DNA of 64,000 bases, taken from Georgenia sp. SYP-B2076 (GTDB lineage: Bacteria > Actinomycetota > Actinomycetes > Actinomycetales > Actinomycetaceae). Where the stretch lies: contig NZ_RXOZ01000034.1 of NCBI RefSeq assembly GCF_003991205.1, positions 1 through 64,000 of the forward strand. Reading direction: 5' to 3'. Of this stretch, positions 50,370-59,204 are shown in pieces (position 1 is the first letter of the stretch; each line of letters starts with the position of its first letter). The notes beneath the pieces were generated by a model that saw only the letters and a program-made list of their open reading frames with translations, did no database searches and had not been told where the DNA came from. Position numbers and translations under genes: made by a program.

Positions 50370-51638
50370 TCACTCGCCGGCCGCGCGCCGGCGGGCCAGC
50401 ACTGCGTCGAGGTCGAGCTTCACGGCGACCGGCTCGAGCAGCGCGGCGGCGGCGGACGCCGGCGACGCCACGGTCGGGCGCTGGGGCACCGCGGAGTGGG
50501 TGTCCGGGGCGGCGTCGGCGTAGGGCGCCACGTCGCGGCGGGGCACGTCGGGCTTGAGCGTGTACGAGGGCACCGGGACCGGCACGGGGGTCCACGTCTC
50601 GTGCGAGGCGCCCTGCGCCCCGCGCTCGGCCCAGGCGGTGTCCGGTGCCGCGGTGGCCGGAGGCGCGCCGACGTCCGTCCCCGTGTCGGGGCGGCCTGTC
50701 CCGGCCGGCGCCTCGAGGTCGTCCTCACCGTCGTCGCGGCGAGAGTCGGTCGAGGCGCTGCGGTCGGCGGAGGCCGGGCCGGCAGGGGCGCGCCCGACGG
50801 CGACGCTGTCAGTCGAGGCCCGGTCGGCAGTAGCACGGTCGACGGCGAGAGAGCCGGCGTCCGCTGGCCGGCCGGGGGTGGCCGACGCATCGGCAGACGT
50901 ACCGGCCGACGTGCTCGCGTCTGCCGCCGCACCGGGGGCCGCACTCGCGTCCGCGTCCGCCGACGCGCCCGCCTCGGCGCCACGCGCACGCCCCGCGGCA
51001 GCCGACGCCACGCGCCGGGACGGGGGCCGCTGGGCGGCGGCGCGGCGGGTGATCTCGCGCAGGTCCGCCTGCAACCGGGCCATCTCGGCGCGGTCCCGCT
51101 TGTCGTGCGCCAGGGCCTGCACGGCCGTCCGGCGCCCGAGCACGAGAACCATGACGAGCAGGAGCGTGGGGACGACCGGCAGCAGCCAGGACGCGCCCAC
51201 CAGCGGGACGGCCGCCCACGCACCCACGGAGACCACCAGCAGCAGGGTGGTGAGGATCAGCCGGCGGCGGGCGGCGGCGGCGCGCCGCGACACCCGGGCG
51301 GCGCGGGCGGCTCGCGCGGCCGCCAGGGCACGCGCGTCCTGCGGCGCGCGCCCGGCCGGTGCGTGAGGCCTGTTCGCCAAGGATGACTCCGGTCGTCGGC
51401 TGGGATCGTGCAGGTACGGACGGGTGGTCACCTGCGCGTGGTGCGTGCCGCCGTCGGCCGTGCCCGTCCGCCCGGCGAGGGCGGCGGTGCCGGCCGTGGC
51501 CAGGATCCGCAGGTCACCGGAGAACCGGTCCTCCACGCGCGAGTCGAGCAGCAGCTGCCGGCTGCGCACGAGGTTCGGCAGCAGGTAACCAAGGAGCACC
51601 AGGGTGAGCGCGATGAACACATAACCCTGGAGCTCCAC
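50370..51638 (-). CDS. Actinobacterial membrane protein downstream of rimJ (Rv0996-like)
   Basis: 422 residues. One N-terminal TM helix (YVFIALTLVLLGYLLPNLV), a positively charged Ala/Arg loop, then two adjacent TM helices (LILTTLLLVVSVGAWAAVPL and SWLLPVVPTLLLVMVLVLG), followed by a helical stretch and about 200 Ala/Asp/Pro-rich residues probably disordered in the cytoplasm. No enzymatic motif. Function unknown; gene order galU-moeA-rimJ-this gene matches Rv0993-Rv0996 of M. tuberculosis. GTG 51638 appears leaderless, with TAGCGT six bases upstream. Confidence 0.82.
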   Translation of the reverse strand: MELQGYVFIALTLVLLGYLLPNLVRSRQLLLDSRVEDRFSGDLRILATAGTAALAGRTGTADGGTHHAQVTTRPYLHDPSRRPESSLANRPHAPAGRAPQDARALAAARAARAARVSRRAAAARRRLILTTLLLVVSVGAWAAVPLVGASWLLPVVPTLLLVMVLVLGRRTAVQALAHDKRDRAEMARLQADLREITRRAAAQRPPSRRVASAAAGRARGAEAGASADADASAAPGAAADASTSAGTSADASATPGRPADAGSLAVDRATADRASTDSVAVGRAPAGPASADRSASTDSRRDDGEDDLEAPAGTGRPDTGTDVGAPPATAAPDTAWAERGAQGASHETWTPVPVPVPSYTLKPDVPRRDVAPYADAAPDTHSAVPQRPTVASPASAAAALLEPVAVKLDLDAVLARRRAAGE

Positions 51639-51650
51639 GGCTCAACGCTA
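51639..51650 (-). promoter_or_regulatory. Leaderless -10 box of the membrane-protein gene
   Basis: On the minus strand TAGCGT (51645-51650) is followed by six bases and GTG 51638, with no ribosome site. Confidence 0.55.
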
Positions 51651-51714
51651 GTGGGCACAGTCGGGGACGGCCGGACCACCGGCGGCGTGTCTGCGGTGGA
51701 GACGGCTACAGATG

Positions 51715-52326
51715 TTAACGGACGCCTCCGCCCGCCTGGTGCCAGCGGCGCAGCAGGCCGCCGGGGACCTCCTCGGCGGTCAGCGCGTAGGAGCGGTGGT
51801 CGCGCCAGTCGCCCTGGATGTGCAGGAACCGCCGGCGCACCCCCTCGTCGCGGAACCCCAGCTTCTCCACCACCCGCCGCGAGGCGGCGTTCTCGGGCCG
51901 GATGTTGATCTCCACGCGGTGCAGCCCGAGCTCGAACCAGCAGTAGTCGCACACCATGGCCACGGCGGTCGGCGTCACCCCGCGGCCGGCGACGTGCTCG
52001 CCGACCCAGTACCCGATCACCGCGTTGTGGAAGGACCCGCGGGTGATGGAGGAGGCCGTCAGCTGGCCCACGAGCTCCCCGCCCAGCTCGATCACGAACG
52101 GCAGCGCCTGCCCGGCCCGGGCCTGCCGGTCCATGGCGCGGACGTACTCGTGGAAGGACGACGGCGGCGCCGCGGTGGGCGAGGTGGCCTCCCACCGCTC
52201 CAACCAGGCGACGTTAGCGCGGCGCAGCTCCTCCCACTCGCGCCGGTCCCGCAGGCGGAGCGGGCGCAACACGAGGAGTCCCTCCTCCAGGCGCGCCGGC
52301 CGGCGCACCGGCCAGTCCCCGCTCAC
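51715..52326 (-). CDS. rimJ: RimJ-type GNAT N-acetyltransferase
   Basis: 203 residues. Seen: LLVLRPLRLRDRREWEELRR, ELVGQLTASSITRGSFHNAV, the RimJ/RimL signature GYWVGEHVAGRGVTPTAVAM where Q/R-x-x-G-x-A-type residues bind acetyl-CoA, HRVEINIRPENAASRRVVEK and LGFRDEGV. Family members acetylate the N-terminus of ribosomal protein S5 and other proteins. Start GTG 52326 overlaps the moeA stop by four bases, so it is coupled to moeA. Confidence 0.88.
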   Translation of the reverse strand: MSGDWPVRRPARLEEGLLVLRPLRLRDRREWEELRRANVAWLERWEATSPTAAPPSSFHEYVRAMDRQARAGQALPFVIELGGELVGQLTASSITRGSFHNAVIGYWVGEHVAGRGVTPTAVAMVCDYCWFELGLHRVEINIRPENAASRRVVEKLGFRDEGVRRRFLHIQGDWRDHRSYALTAEEVPGGLLRRWHQAGGGVR

Positions 52327-53537
52327 GCGTCCAGCAGGAGGCAGTGCAGGCGGTCACCGGCCCGGACGTCCGTGACGTCCTCCGGCACGACCGCGAGCGC
52401 GTTGGACCGGGCCAGCGCGGAAAGCAGCAGCGCGGCCGGCGCCCCCATCGGCTCGGCCTGGTAGCCCTGCTCCGGGGAGCCGGTCAGGTGCACACGGACG
52501 AACTCGCGGCGGCCGGCCGGCGAGTACCAGCCGCTCGCCACCGCCGCCGGCACCGAGGGCCGGTACAGCTCGGTGTAGCCCGCCATGGCCCGCAGCGCGG
52601 GGCGCACGAAGGTCTCGAAGGCCACCTGCACGGCCACGGGGTCGCCCGGCAGCGCGAAGATCGGCGTGTCGTCGCCGATGTGCCCGACGCCAAGCTGCCG
52701 GCCCGGCCACATGGCCACGTTGTCGAAGCGCACGGTGCCCAGCGGGCCGAGGACCTCCTTGACGGTGTCGTTGGCGCCGTAGCTCAGCCCCCCGGTGGTG
52801 ATGACCAGGTCCGCGCGCACGAGCTGGTCCTCGAGGGTCTCGCGCAGCTCGCGCCGCTCGTCCGGCACCGCGGCGACGCGGAACGTGGCGCCGCCCGCGT
52901 CCTGCACGGCGGTGGCCAGGGCGTGGCCGTTGGCGTCGTAGACCTCGCCGGGCTGGGCGGGGCGTCCGGGCTCCACCAGCTCGTCGCCGACCGAGACGAT
53001 CACCACCCGCGGCCGCGGGTGCACGCTCACGCGCCCCCGCCCGACGGCCGCGAGCAGCGCGACCTGCCGGGCCCCGACCCGCTCCCCCGCCGGGAGCACC
53101 ACCTCCCCCGCGCGCAGGTCCTCGGCGCGCCGGCGCACGTTCTCCCCGGCTGCGACGGCGCTGCGGACCGCCACCTCGGCCCGGCCGAAGTCGGTCTGCT
53201 CGACCGGGACGACGGCGTCCGCGTCCAGCGGCAGGGGCGCGCCGGAGGCGATGCGCACGGCCGCGCGGGGCACGAGGCGGAGCTGGTCGACCTGCCCGGC
53301 CCGCAGCTCGTCGGTCACCCGGAGGGTCACCGGCTCCTGCGGGCGGGCGTCCGCGACGTCGGCCGAGCGGACGGCGTACCCGTCGAGCGCCGCCAGGTCG
53401 GCGACGGGCAGGTCACCGGCGGCCACCACGTCCTCCGCGAGGATGCAGCCGACGGCGTCGGGCAGCACCACCTCGAGCGGGGGAAGCGGGCCCACCGCCG
53501 CCAGGCACGCCGCGAGGTGGTCCTGGACGCTCCTCAC
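52323..53537 (-). CDS. moeA: Molybdopterin molybdotransferase MoeA
   Basis: 404 residues; inserts molybdate into adenylylated molybdopterin in Moco synthesis. Seen: the N-terminal signature DLPVADLAALDGYAV, IASGAPLPLDADAVVPVEQT, GENVRRRAEDL, the MoaB-like domain with VVIVSVGDELVEPGRP, VITTGGLSYGANDTVKEVL and FALPGDPVAVQVAFETFV (usual GNP is GDP). Sits between galU and rimJ with four-base overlaps on both sides. No other Moco gene is nearby. Confidence 0.93.
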   Translation of the reverse strand: MRSVQDHLAACLAAVGPLPPLEVVLPDAVGCILAEDVVAAGDLPVADLAALDGYAVRSADVADARPQEPVTLRVTDELRAGQVDQLRLVPRAAVRIASGAPLPLDADAVVPVEQTDFGRAEVAVRSAVAAGENVRRRAEDLRAGEVVLPAGERVGARQVALLAAVGRGRVSVHPRPRVVIVSVGDELVEPGRPAQPGEVYDANGHALATAVQDAGGATFRVAAVPDERRELRETLEDQLVRADLVITTGGLSYGANDTVKEVLGPLGTVRFDNVAMWPGRQLGVGHIGDDTPIFALPGDPVAVQVAFETFVRPALRAMAGYTELYRPSVPAAVASGWYSPAGRREFVRVHLTGSPEQGYQAEPMGAPAALLLSALARSNALAVVPEDVTDVRAGDRLHCLLLDA

Positions 53538-54553
53538 CGGGCGCTCGGGGTCCCAGGGGTCGGGGCCGCGGGACGGCCGGCGGCCGCGGGGTCCGAGCCG
53601 AGCTCGACGTGGCGGCCGGCCACGTACTCGGTCAGCCAGGCGCTGAAGTCGGGGCCGAGGTCCTCACGGTCGGCGGCGAGGCGCACGACAGCCTTGAGGT
53701 AGTCGAGCTTGTCGCCGGTGTCGTAGCGGCGCCCGCGGAAGACGACGCCGTGGACGCCTCCGCCGTCGGCCGGGTCCATGCGGGCGAGCGTCTGGAGCGC
53801 GTCGGTGAGCTGGATCTCGCCGCCGCGCCCGGGGGCGGTCTCCTCGAGCACGGCGAAGACGGCCGGGTCGAGCACGTACCGGCCGATGACGGCGAGGTTG
53901 GAGGGGGCGTCCTCCACGGCGGGCTTCTCCACGAGCTCGGTGACCTTGACGACGTCGCCCGCGGCGAGGGTGCCGACGGCGCCCGCGGCGGCCGGCTCGA
54001 CGGCGGCGCAGCCGTAGAGGTTGATCTGCGCGGGGTCAACCTCGAGCAGCGCGATGACGGACCCGCCCAGGCGCTCGCGCACGGCGATCATGTCGGTGAG
54101 CAGGGTGTCGCGGGCGTCGATGAGGTCGTCGCCGAGCAGGACGGCGAAGGGCTCGGCCGCCACGTGGTCCTTGCCCTGCAGCACCGCGTGGCCCAGGCCC
54201 TTCGGCTCGCCCTGGCGCACGAAGTGCACGTGGGCGAGGCCGGTGGAGTCGCGGACCGCGGCGAGGCGGCCGTCGTCGCCCTTCTTCTCCAGGTTCGCCT
54301 CCAGCTCGGGGGCGGAGTCGAAGTGGTCCTCGATGGCGCCCTTGCCGCGGCCGGTGACCATGAGGACGTCGTCGATGCCGGCGCCGGCGATCTCCTCGAC
54401 CACGTACTGGATGGCGGGCTTGTCCACGACGGGGAGCATCTCCTTGGGGATGGCCTTCGTGGCGGGGACGAATCGGGTGCCCAGTCCGGCGACGGGGACC
54501 ACGGCCTTCCGGACGGTGGACACAACGGCCTCGGGCGACGTGTTCGCAGACAT
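53534..54553 (-). CDS. galU: UTP-glucose-1-phosphate uridylyltransferase
   Basis: 339 residues; makes UDP-glucose for cell-wall glycans and trehalose. Seen: AVVPVAGLGTRFVPATKAIP then KEMLPVVDKP (nucleotidyltransferase signature), VEEIAGAGIDDVLMVTGRGK, GLGHAVLQGKDHV, LLGDDLI with the metal Asp, ELVEKP, and RRYDTGDKLDYLKAVV. The C-terminus is a short Ala/Pro tail. Head of the galU-moeA-rimJ unit. ATG 54553 is leaderless, with TAGCCT six bases upstream. Confidence 0.94.
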   Translation of the reverse strand: MSANTSPEAVVSTVRKAVVPVAGLGTRFVPATKAIPKEMLPVVDKPAIQYVVEEIAGAGIDDVLMVTGRGKGAIEDHFDSAPELEANLEKKGDDGRLAAVRDSTGLAHVHFVRQGEPKGLGHAVLQGKDHVAAEPFAVLLGDDLIDARDTLLTDMIAVRERLGGSVIALLEVDPAQINLYGCAAVEPAAAGAVGTLAAGDVVKVTELVEKPAVEDAPSNLAVIGRYVLDPAVFAVLEETAPGRGGEIQLTDALQTLARMDPADGGGVHGVVFRGRRYDTGDKLDYLKAVVRLAADREDLGPDFSAWLTEYVAGRHVELGSDPAAAGRPAAPTPGTPSAR

Positions 54554-54565
54554 GACGTGAGGCTA
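54554..54565 (-). promoter_or_regulatory. Leaderless -10 box of galU
   Basis: Minus-strand TAGCCT (54560-54565), six bases, then ATG 54553. No purine-rich ribosome site in between. Confidence 0.6.
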
Positions 54566-54651
54566 TCGGGGGCGGCGACGACACGGCGAGTCCCATCTGC
54601 CCTGCGGCTCCGCTCCGCGCCGGTTCTCGTGCGGGCGTGCCGCTGGACCGC

Positions 54652-55323
54652 TCAGCCGGCGGGTGTCGCCGCGACCTCGTGCACGAACGCGGCGACGGCG
54701 TCGAGCCACTCGTCGGCGCCGGCGGCGGGGTCCTTCCGCGAGCGCGCGAGGGAGTGGTCGGCGCCCGGGATCTCGAGGTGCCGGGCGCCGCGGACCCCCG
54801 CCAGCGCCGCCCGCAGCAGCGCCGGCCGGCACAGCGGGTCCTTCTCGCCCTGCACGAACAGCTGGGGGACGGGCACGTCGGCCAGGTGCACGGCGCGCAG
54901 CTTCTCCGGCCGGCCCGCGGGGTGGAGCGGGTAGCCGAGGTACACGGCGCCGACCGTCTCGGGCGCCCGCCCCTGCGCGAGGAGCATGGACGCCATCCGC
55001 CCGCCCATGCTCTTGCCGCCGATGACGAGGGGGCCGTGGCGGCGCATCGCGAGCGCGCAGTCGACCATGGCCCGCCAGGTGGTGAGCATGCGGGCGGCGG
55101 GGTCCGGCGGCCGGCGTCGTCCGGTGCGCTGCGCCTCTTCCATGGAGGGGAAGTGGAAGCGGACCACGCACAGCCCGCGCCCGACCAGGCCCTGGGCGGC
55201 CAGCTCCATGAAGGGGCTCGTGTACGGCGCGCCGGCGCCGTGCGCGAGGACCAGGAGCGGGCGGCCGGCGAGCGCCCCGTCGCGCCGCCAGCTCACCGGA
55301 CGACCGTCGACCTCGAGCTCCAT
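54652..55323 (-). CDS. Alpha/beta hydrolase (KANL3/Tex30-like)
   Basis: 223 residues. Seen: LLVLAHGAGAPYTSPFMELA (oxyanion region), VVRFHFPSMEEAQRTGRRRP, the nucleophile elbow GGKSMGGRMA with Ser, acid Asp in LFVQGEKDPL, and His in EIPGADHSLARS. The pattern fits the small alpha/beta hydrolases related to human TEX30/KANL3; the substrate is not known. ATG 55323 follows GAGGGTG. Confidence 0.85.
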   Translation of the reverse strand: MELEVDGRPVSWRRDGALAGRPLLVLAHGAGAPYTSPFMELAAQGLVGRGLCVVRFHFPSMEEAQRTGRRRPPDPAARMLTTWRAMVDCALAMRRHGPLVIGGKSMGGRMASMLLAQGRAPETVGAVYLGYPLHPAGRPEKLRAVHLADVPVPQLFVQGEKDPLCRPALLRAALAGVRGARHLEIPGADHSLARSRKDPAAGADEWLDAVAAFVHEVAATPAG

Positions 55324-55522
55324 GGGCGCACCCTCGCGCACGGACGTGGTCCGGCGCAACGAGACGCCGTGGGGCCGGCGCGGGAACGGGGCGGCACGGG
55401 AACGGGGCGCGGCGCGGCGTGGCGCGGGCAAGGCGCGGAGCGGCCGCGGGCGCCTGTCCGCGCAGGGCGGAATGGCTCCCGAACCGGTGGTTGGTGTCCG
55501 TGGTGGCTGGGATGCTGGGGCC

Positions 55523-56212
55523 ATGTCACGCGCCCAGCTCTCCCTTCCCCGCACCGACGGCTACGAGGCCGAGGACGCCAAGCAGCTTCTGCGGCGCCTG
55601 GTGCGGGAGGCGCGGGCGCAGCGCACGGAGCGCGAGCGCGAGCAGGCCGGTGTCGCCCTGGCCGCCCTGGGCCTCCAGGCCGTCGGGGACGCCGGCTGCG
55701 TGGCGGCGTACGTCTCGCAGGGCTCCGAGCCGCGCTCGTTGCAGCTGCTCGAGGCGTTGCGTGAGCGGGGCACGCGCGTGCTCCTGCCGGTCCTGGGCCC
55801 CGGGCTCGCCCGCACCTGGGCGGAGTACAAGGGCCCGGACGACCTCCAGGTGCGCGCCCCCGGGCGGCCGCCGGAGCCGTCGGGGCCGGTGATGCCGGCG
55901 GAGGCGATCGCGGAGGCGGACGCCGTCGTCGCGCCGGCCCTGGCCATCGACGCCGCCGGCACCCGCCTGGGGCAGGGCGGCGGGTGGTACGACAGGTGCC
56001 TGAAGCTGACGCTGCCCGGCACGCCCGTCTTCGGGATGATCTACGCGGAGGAGCTCGTCGCGGAGATTCTCCTGCCGGCGGCAGAGCACGACGTCCCGGT
56101 GGGCGCGGTGGTCACGCCGGAGGAGTGGTTCCTGCTGGAGGGCTCGGCGTTCCGGACGGCGTCCCGGGCGGCTCGGTCCGCGCCCGGGCCGGAGCAGCGC
56201 CCCGCTCGGTAG
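55523..56212 (+). CDS. 5-formyltetrahydrofolate cyclo-ligase
   Basis: 229 residues; ATP-dependent conversion of 5-formyl-THF to 5,10-methenyl-THF. Seen: a basic N-terminal segment with KQLLRRLVREAR, VAAYVSQGSEPRSLQLLEAL, VVAPALAIDAAGTRLGQGGG, then WYDR (the GxGGGWYDR ATP/folate signature), and VGAVVTPEEW. Same neighbourhood as Rv0992c next to galU. It is convergent with the penicillin acylase gene. Confidence 0.92.
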   Translation: MSRAQLSLPRTDGYEAEDAKQLLRRLVREARAQRTEREREQAGVALAALGLQAVGDAGCVAAYVSQGSEPRSLQLLEALRERGTRVLLPVLGPGLARTWAEYKGPDDLQVRAPGRPPEPSGPVMPAEAIAEADAVVAPALAIDAAGTRLGQGGGWYDRCLKLTLPGTPVFGMIYAEELVAEILLPAAEHDVPVGAVVTPEEWFLLEGSAFRTASRAARSAPGPEQRPAR

Positions 56213-56289
56213 CGGGTCGCCTCCCGCCCGAACTGGGGTCGCCGCTCCCCCGCCGGCGGCGGCCGTGCCGCGGCGACGGCGCCGCCCCC

Positions 56290-59088
56290 TCACTCCGGCG
56301 GACGCAGCGTGAGCGTCTCCCTGGCGCCGTGCTCGGCCGCGGCACGAGGGCCCGGCCACGGGAACGTCTCGCCCGCCGCCCAGGCCGCGGTCTGGTCCGT
56401 GTAGTGCGTGGAGCCCGGGTGGCCCGAGACGCCGGTCGTGACCACCCAGGTGGAGGCGTCGCGGTCGCCGAGGTCGACCACCATGCGCATGGACGGCCCG
56501 TCCGCGACGGTGTAGTCGCCGCGCCCGAGGTCGTCGTGGGCGGACGCGTTGTAGCTCATGGCGTTGACGACGGCGGCGCCGCCGGGCACCTCGACGGGGC
56601 TGGGGTTGACGAGCCTGCGCACCATCTCGGGCGCCTCCGGGCCGCCGAGCACGGGGTGGGTCAGCCGCACCTCGTGCATCTTCCCCCACCGCCACTCCGC
56701 CGGGTTCTTCCCCAGCGAGTTCGTCAGCTGGTGCCGCGCCCCCACGAGCGCCTGCCGGAGGATCTCGTCGCGTCCCTCGACGATGTTCACGGTCGTCCGG
56801 TCGTCCCACCACGGGTTCTCCGGGTCCTTCATGAGGGCCTGGACCACCTGCAGCCAGCGGGCGCCGCCGTCGGGCGCCTCGGAGGCGGGCAGGTCGTCCG
56901 CGAAGGTCAGCCGCAGCAGGTTGGCCCACACGGCGTTGAAGTAGGCCGCGCCCGGCGAGTCGGTGCCGGTCGGGTAGCCGTTGGCCGACCACGTGCGCAG
57001 CAGGTCCACGGCCTGGGCGACGAACGCGTCCTCGACATCGACGTGGAGCAGGTCGGGGACCAGCACGGGTCCGAAGGGGCTGACGTCGTCGAGCATGACG
57101 GCGTTCATCGCGCCCACGTCGAACGGCCTGCCGCCCGCGATCCGTTCCTCCAGGAGCGTCCGGATCCGCGCGGCCCGGTAGCCGGGGTCCCAGTCGCCCG
57201 TCAGGAAGGGGCCTGAGCCCGGGGTGGTGACGGCCTGGTTGGCGGTGACGATGAAGCCCTCGGGCGGGTTGAGCTCGGCGGGCATGGCCTCCGGCGGGAC
57301 GAAGCCCTGCCAGTCGTACCGCGAGTCCCAGCCCGGTCGCGGCCACGAGCCGTCGGAGGGGACGGGCGCGCCCTTGACGTCGGCGCGGACCGGGACGCGC
57401 CCGGCGGCCTGGTAGCCGATGTCCCCGTCCGCCGTCGCGAAGGTGATGTTCTGCGACGGCACGTCGAGGTCCGCGGCCGCCGCGGCGACGTCCGCGGCGG
57501 AGGCCGCCCGGTCGAGCGCGAAGATCGCCGCGCCGGCGCGCCCCGGCGTCAGCGCCGTCCACTGCAGGGCGACAACGTAGCCCGAGAAGCCCGCCGGCGG
57601 TGCGCCCTCGGGCACCGGCACTGTGCCCGTCACACCGGTCTCGGGCAGCACGTCCGAGACGATCGGCCCGTGCACCGTGCTGCTGACGGTCACGGTCACC
57701 GGGTCGCCGCCGTTGACCTCGATCGTCTCGCGGCGCTGCTCGAGCGGGACGCGCTCGCCGTCGCGCAGGTAGGTGCCGTCGTCGTAGACGCGCTCGAGCG
57801 TCAGGTCCATCACGTCCGCGCCCAGGTTGGTCAGGCCCCAGGCGAGGTGGGCGTTCTGGCCGATGATGACGCCGGGCATGCCGGAGAAGCTGAAGCCCGA
57901 GACGTCGAAGGTGCACTCCGGGGTCGCCTTCGTGCAGTGCAGGCCCACCTGGTACCAGATGCCGGGGGCGCTCAGACGCAGGTGGGGGTCGTTCGCGAGC
58001 ATCGGCTTGCCGGTGCTCGTGTGCGCCCCCGCGACGACGAAGGAGTTCGACCCGATGGCCTCGCCCTCACCGATCATGACCGGGACGGCCGAGACTGCCG
58101 CGGAGGCGTCGGCCAAAGCGCGCTGGACGGCGTGCCCGCCGGGGACCGCGCCCGCCGCCGGTTCCGGTTCCGGCCCGGCCGCCGGTGCCGGTTCCGGCCC
58201 GGCCGCCCGTCCGGCCGGCGCCGCCGGTTCCGGCCCGGCCGCCCGTCCGGCCGGCGCCGCCGGTTCCGACCCCACCGCCGTCGCGGGGTCCGTCGCCGCC
58301 GTTGCCGCCCCCACGGTCGCCCCGTCCACACCGGACGGTCCCGCCGGCAGGGATTGCACCGCCGGGGCGGCCGAGGCGGGCGCCATGATCGGGGCGTTCG
58401 TGGCGTAGGGGTAGTCCGGGTAGAGCTCCTCCACCCGGGTGACGTTGTCGGCCAACGGTCGCAGCGCGGCCGCGCGGCCGAGCTCCGCCTGGTAGTTGCG
58501 GCTGAGCTCCCAGGCCATCGCCTTGAGCCACACGAGCGAGTCGACCGGGGTCCATGGCTCAACGGCCTCGAGCGTGGTGGTCATGCCGAGCACGGTGTAC
58601 TCCACGCCGAGCCGGGAGGCCTCGCGCCCGTCGAGGTAGGCGTTGACGCCCGCGGCGTAGGCCTCGTACAGGGCGCGCGACGCGTCGTCGAGCTGCTCCC
58701 ACTCCTGCTCGGCCACCTGGCGCCAGCCGAGCGTGCGCACCACCTGGTCGGCGGCCAGGGCACGCTCGTTCGGTCCGACGAGCTCCGAGAGCCGTCCCGA
58801 GGCGACGTGCCGCCGGTAGTCCATCTCGAAGAACCGGTCCTGCGCGTGCACGTAGCCCTCGGCGCGCATGAGGTCGACGTCGGAGCTGGCGTAGATCCGT
58901 GGGACGCCCTGGCCGTCGCGCACGACCTGGACCTCCGCCCCGAGCACGTCCAGGGTCTCGGCGCCGGCGTCGTCCGGCAGCGGCCGGCGCACCAGGACGG
59001 TGGCGAGGCCGACCGCGACGACGAGCACGACCACGAGGAGCGCGCAGACGGCGATCGCCGCCTTGCGCACCACAGACATACGTTGCAC
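56290..59088 (-). CDS. Penicillin acylase family Ntn-hydrolase (S45), membrane-anchored
   Basis: 932 residues. An N-terminal TM anchor (AAIAVCALLVVVLVVAVGLA) precedes the alpha-chain, which holds VVRDGQGVPRIYASSDVDLM and YVHAQDRFFEMDYRRHVASG. A spacer of about 75 Ala/Pro/Gly residues follows, then the autocatalytic Ser of GSNSFVVAG starts the beta-chain with KPMLANDPHLRLSAPGIWYQ and GMPGVIIGQNAHLAWGLTNL. Members hydrolyse amides such as beta-lactam side chains or N-acyl homoserine lactones; the substrate is unknown. The spacer contains two perfect 36-bp repeats. GTG 59088 is leaderless (TACGCT six bases upstream). Confidence 0.92.
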   Translation of the reverse strand: MQRMSVVRKAAIAVCALLVVVLVVAVGLATVLVRRPLPDDAGAETLDVLGAEVQVVRDGQGVPRIYASSDVDLMRAEGYVHAQDRFFEMDYRRHVASGRLSELVGPNERALAADQVVRTLGWRQVAEQEWEQLDDASRALYEAYAAGVNAYLDGREASRLGVEYTVLGMTTTLEAVEPWTPVDSLVWLKAMAWELSRNYQAELGRAAALRPLADNVTRVEELYPDYPYATNAPIMAPASAAPAVQSLPAGPSGVDGATVGAATAATDPATAVGSEPAAPAGRAAGPEPAAPAGRAAGPEPAPAAGPEPEPAAGAVPGGHAVQRALADASAAVSAVPVMIGEGEAIGSNSFVVAGAHTSTGKPMLANDPHLRLSAPGIWYQVGLHCTKATPECTFDVSGFSFSGMPGVIIGQNAHLAWGLTNLGADVMDLTLERVYDDGTYLRDGERVPLEQRRETIEVNGGDPVTVTVSSTVHGPIVSDVLPETGVTGTVPVPEGAPPAGFSGYVVALQWTALTPGRAGAAIFALDRAASAADVAAAAADLDVPSQNITFATADGDIGYQAAGRVPVRADVKGAPVPSDGSWPRPGWDSRYDWQGFVPPEAMPAELNPPEGFIVTANQAVTTPGSGPFLTGDWDPGYRAARIRTLLEERIAGGRPFDVGAMNAVMLDDVSPFGPVLVPDLLHVDVEDAFVAQAVDLLRTWSANGYPTGTDSPGAAYFNAVWANLLRLTFADDLPASEAPDGGARWLQVVQALMKDPENPWWDDRTTVNIVEGRDEILRQALVGARHQLTNSLGKNPAEWRWGKMHEVRLTHPVLGGPEAPEMVRRLVNPSPVEVPGGAAVVNAMSYNASAHDDLGRGDYTVADGPSMRMVVDLGDRDASTWVVTTGVSGHPGSTHYTDQTAAWAAGETFPWPGPRAAAEHGARETLTLRPPE
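58190..58261. repeat. Two perfect tandem 36-bp repeats in the acylase spacer
   Basis: 58190-58225 and 58226-58261 are identical; each encodes the 12-residue unit AAPAGRAAGPEP in the removable spacer between alpha and beta chains. Partial copies flank them. Variable in copy number by nature. Confidence 0.9.
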
Positions 59089-59100
59089 CCGGCGAGCGTA
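59089..59100 (-). promoter_or_regulatory. Leaderless -10 box of the penicillin acylase gene
   Basis: Minus-strand TACGCT (59095-59100), six bases, then GTG 59088. Confidence 0.55.
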
Positions 59101-59149
59101 ACCGGGGTGGGCAGGCTCACTGGGCCGGCGGCGCCGAGAGAGCGTAGGA

Positions 59150-59176
59150 TTGGCACTCGGTGAGGTGGAGTGCCAA
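59150..59176 (+). promoter_or_regulatory. CIRCE element (HrcA operator) before the Ruc/FmdB-type gene
   Basis: TTGGCACTC (59150-59158), nine bases, GAGTGCCAA (59168-59176): the exact 9-9-9 architecture of CIRCE, with each half differing from the TTAGCACTC/GAGTGCTAA consensus by one base. TAGGAT (59145-59150) just before it is a suitable -10 box, so HrcA would cover the transcription start. Confidence 0.9.
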
Positions 59177-59204
59177 CCACTCCCTCAAGTCCTTGGAGGG
59201 TCCC

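Noticed and set aside
55526-57916. Long minus-strand frame overlapping the cyclo-ligase and the penicillin acylase
   Set aside because: Arg/Gly/Ala-rich shadow of the acylase gene in another frame, no recognisable domain.
58190-58261. CRISPR-like tandem repeats
   Set aside because: The repeats are contiguous without spacers and lie in frame inside the acylase spacer; they are coding low-complexity repeats.
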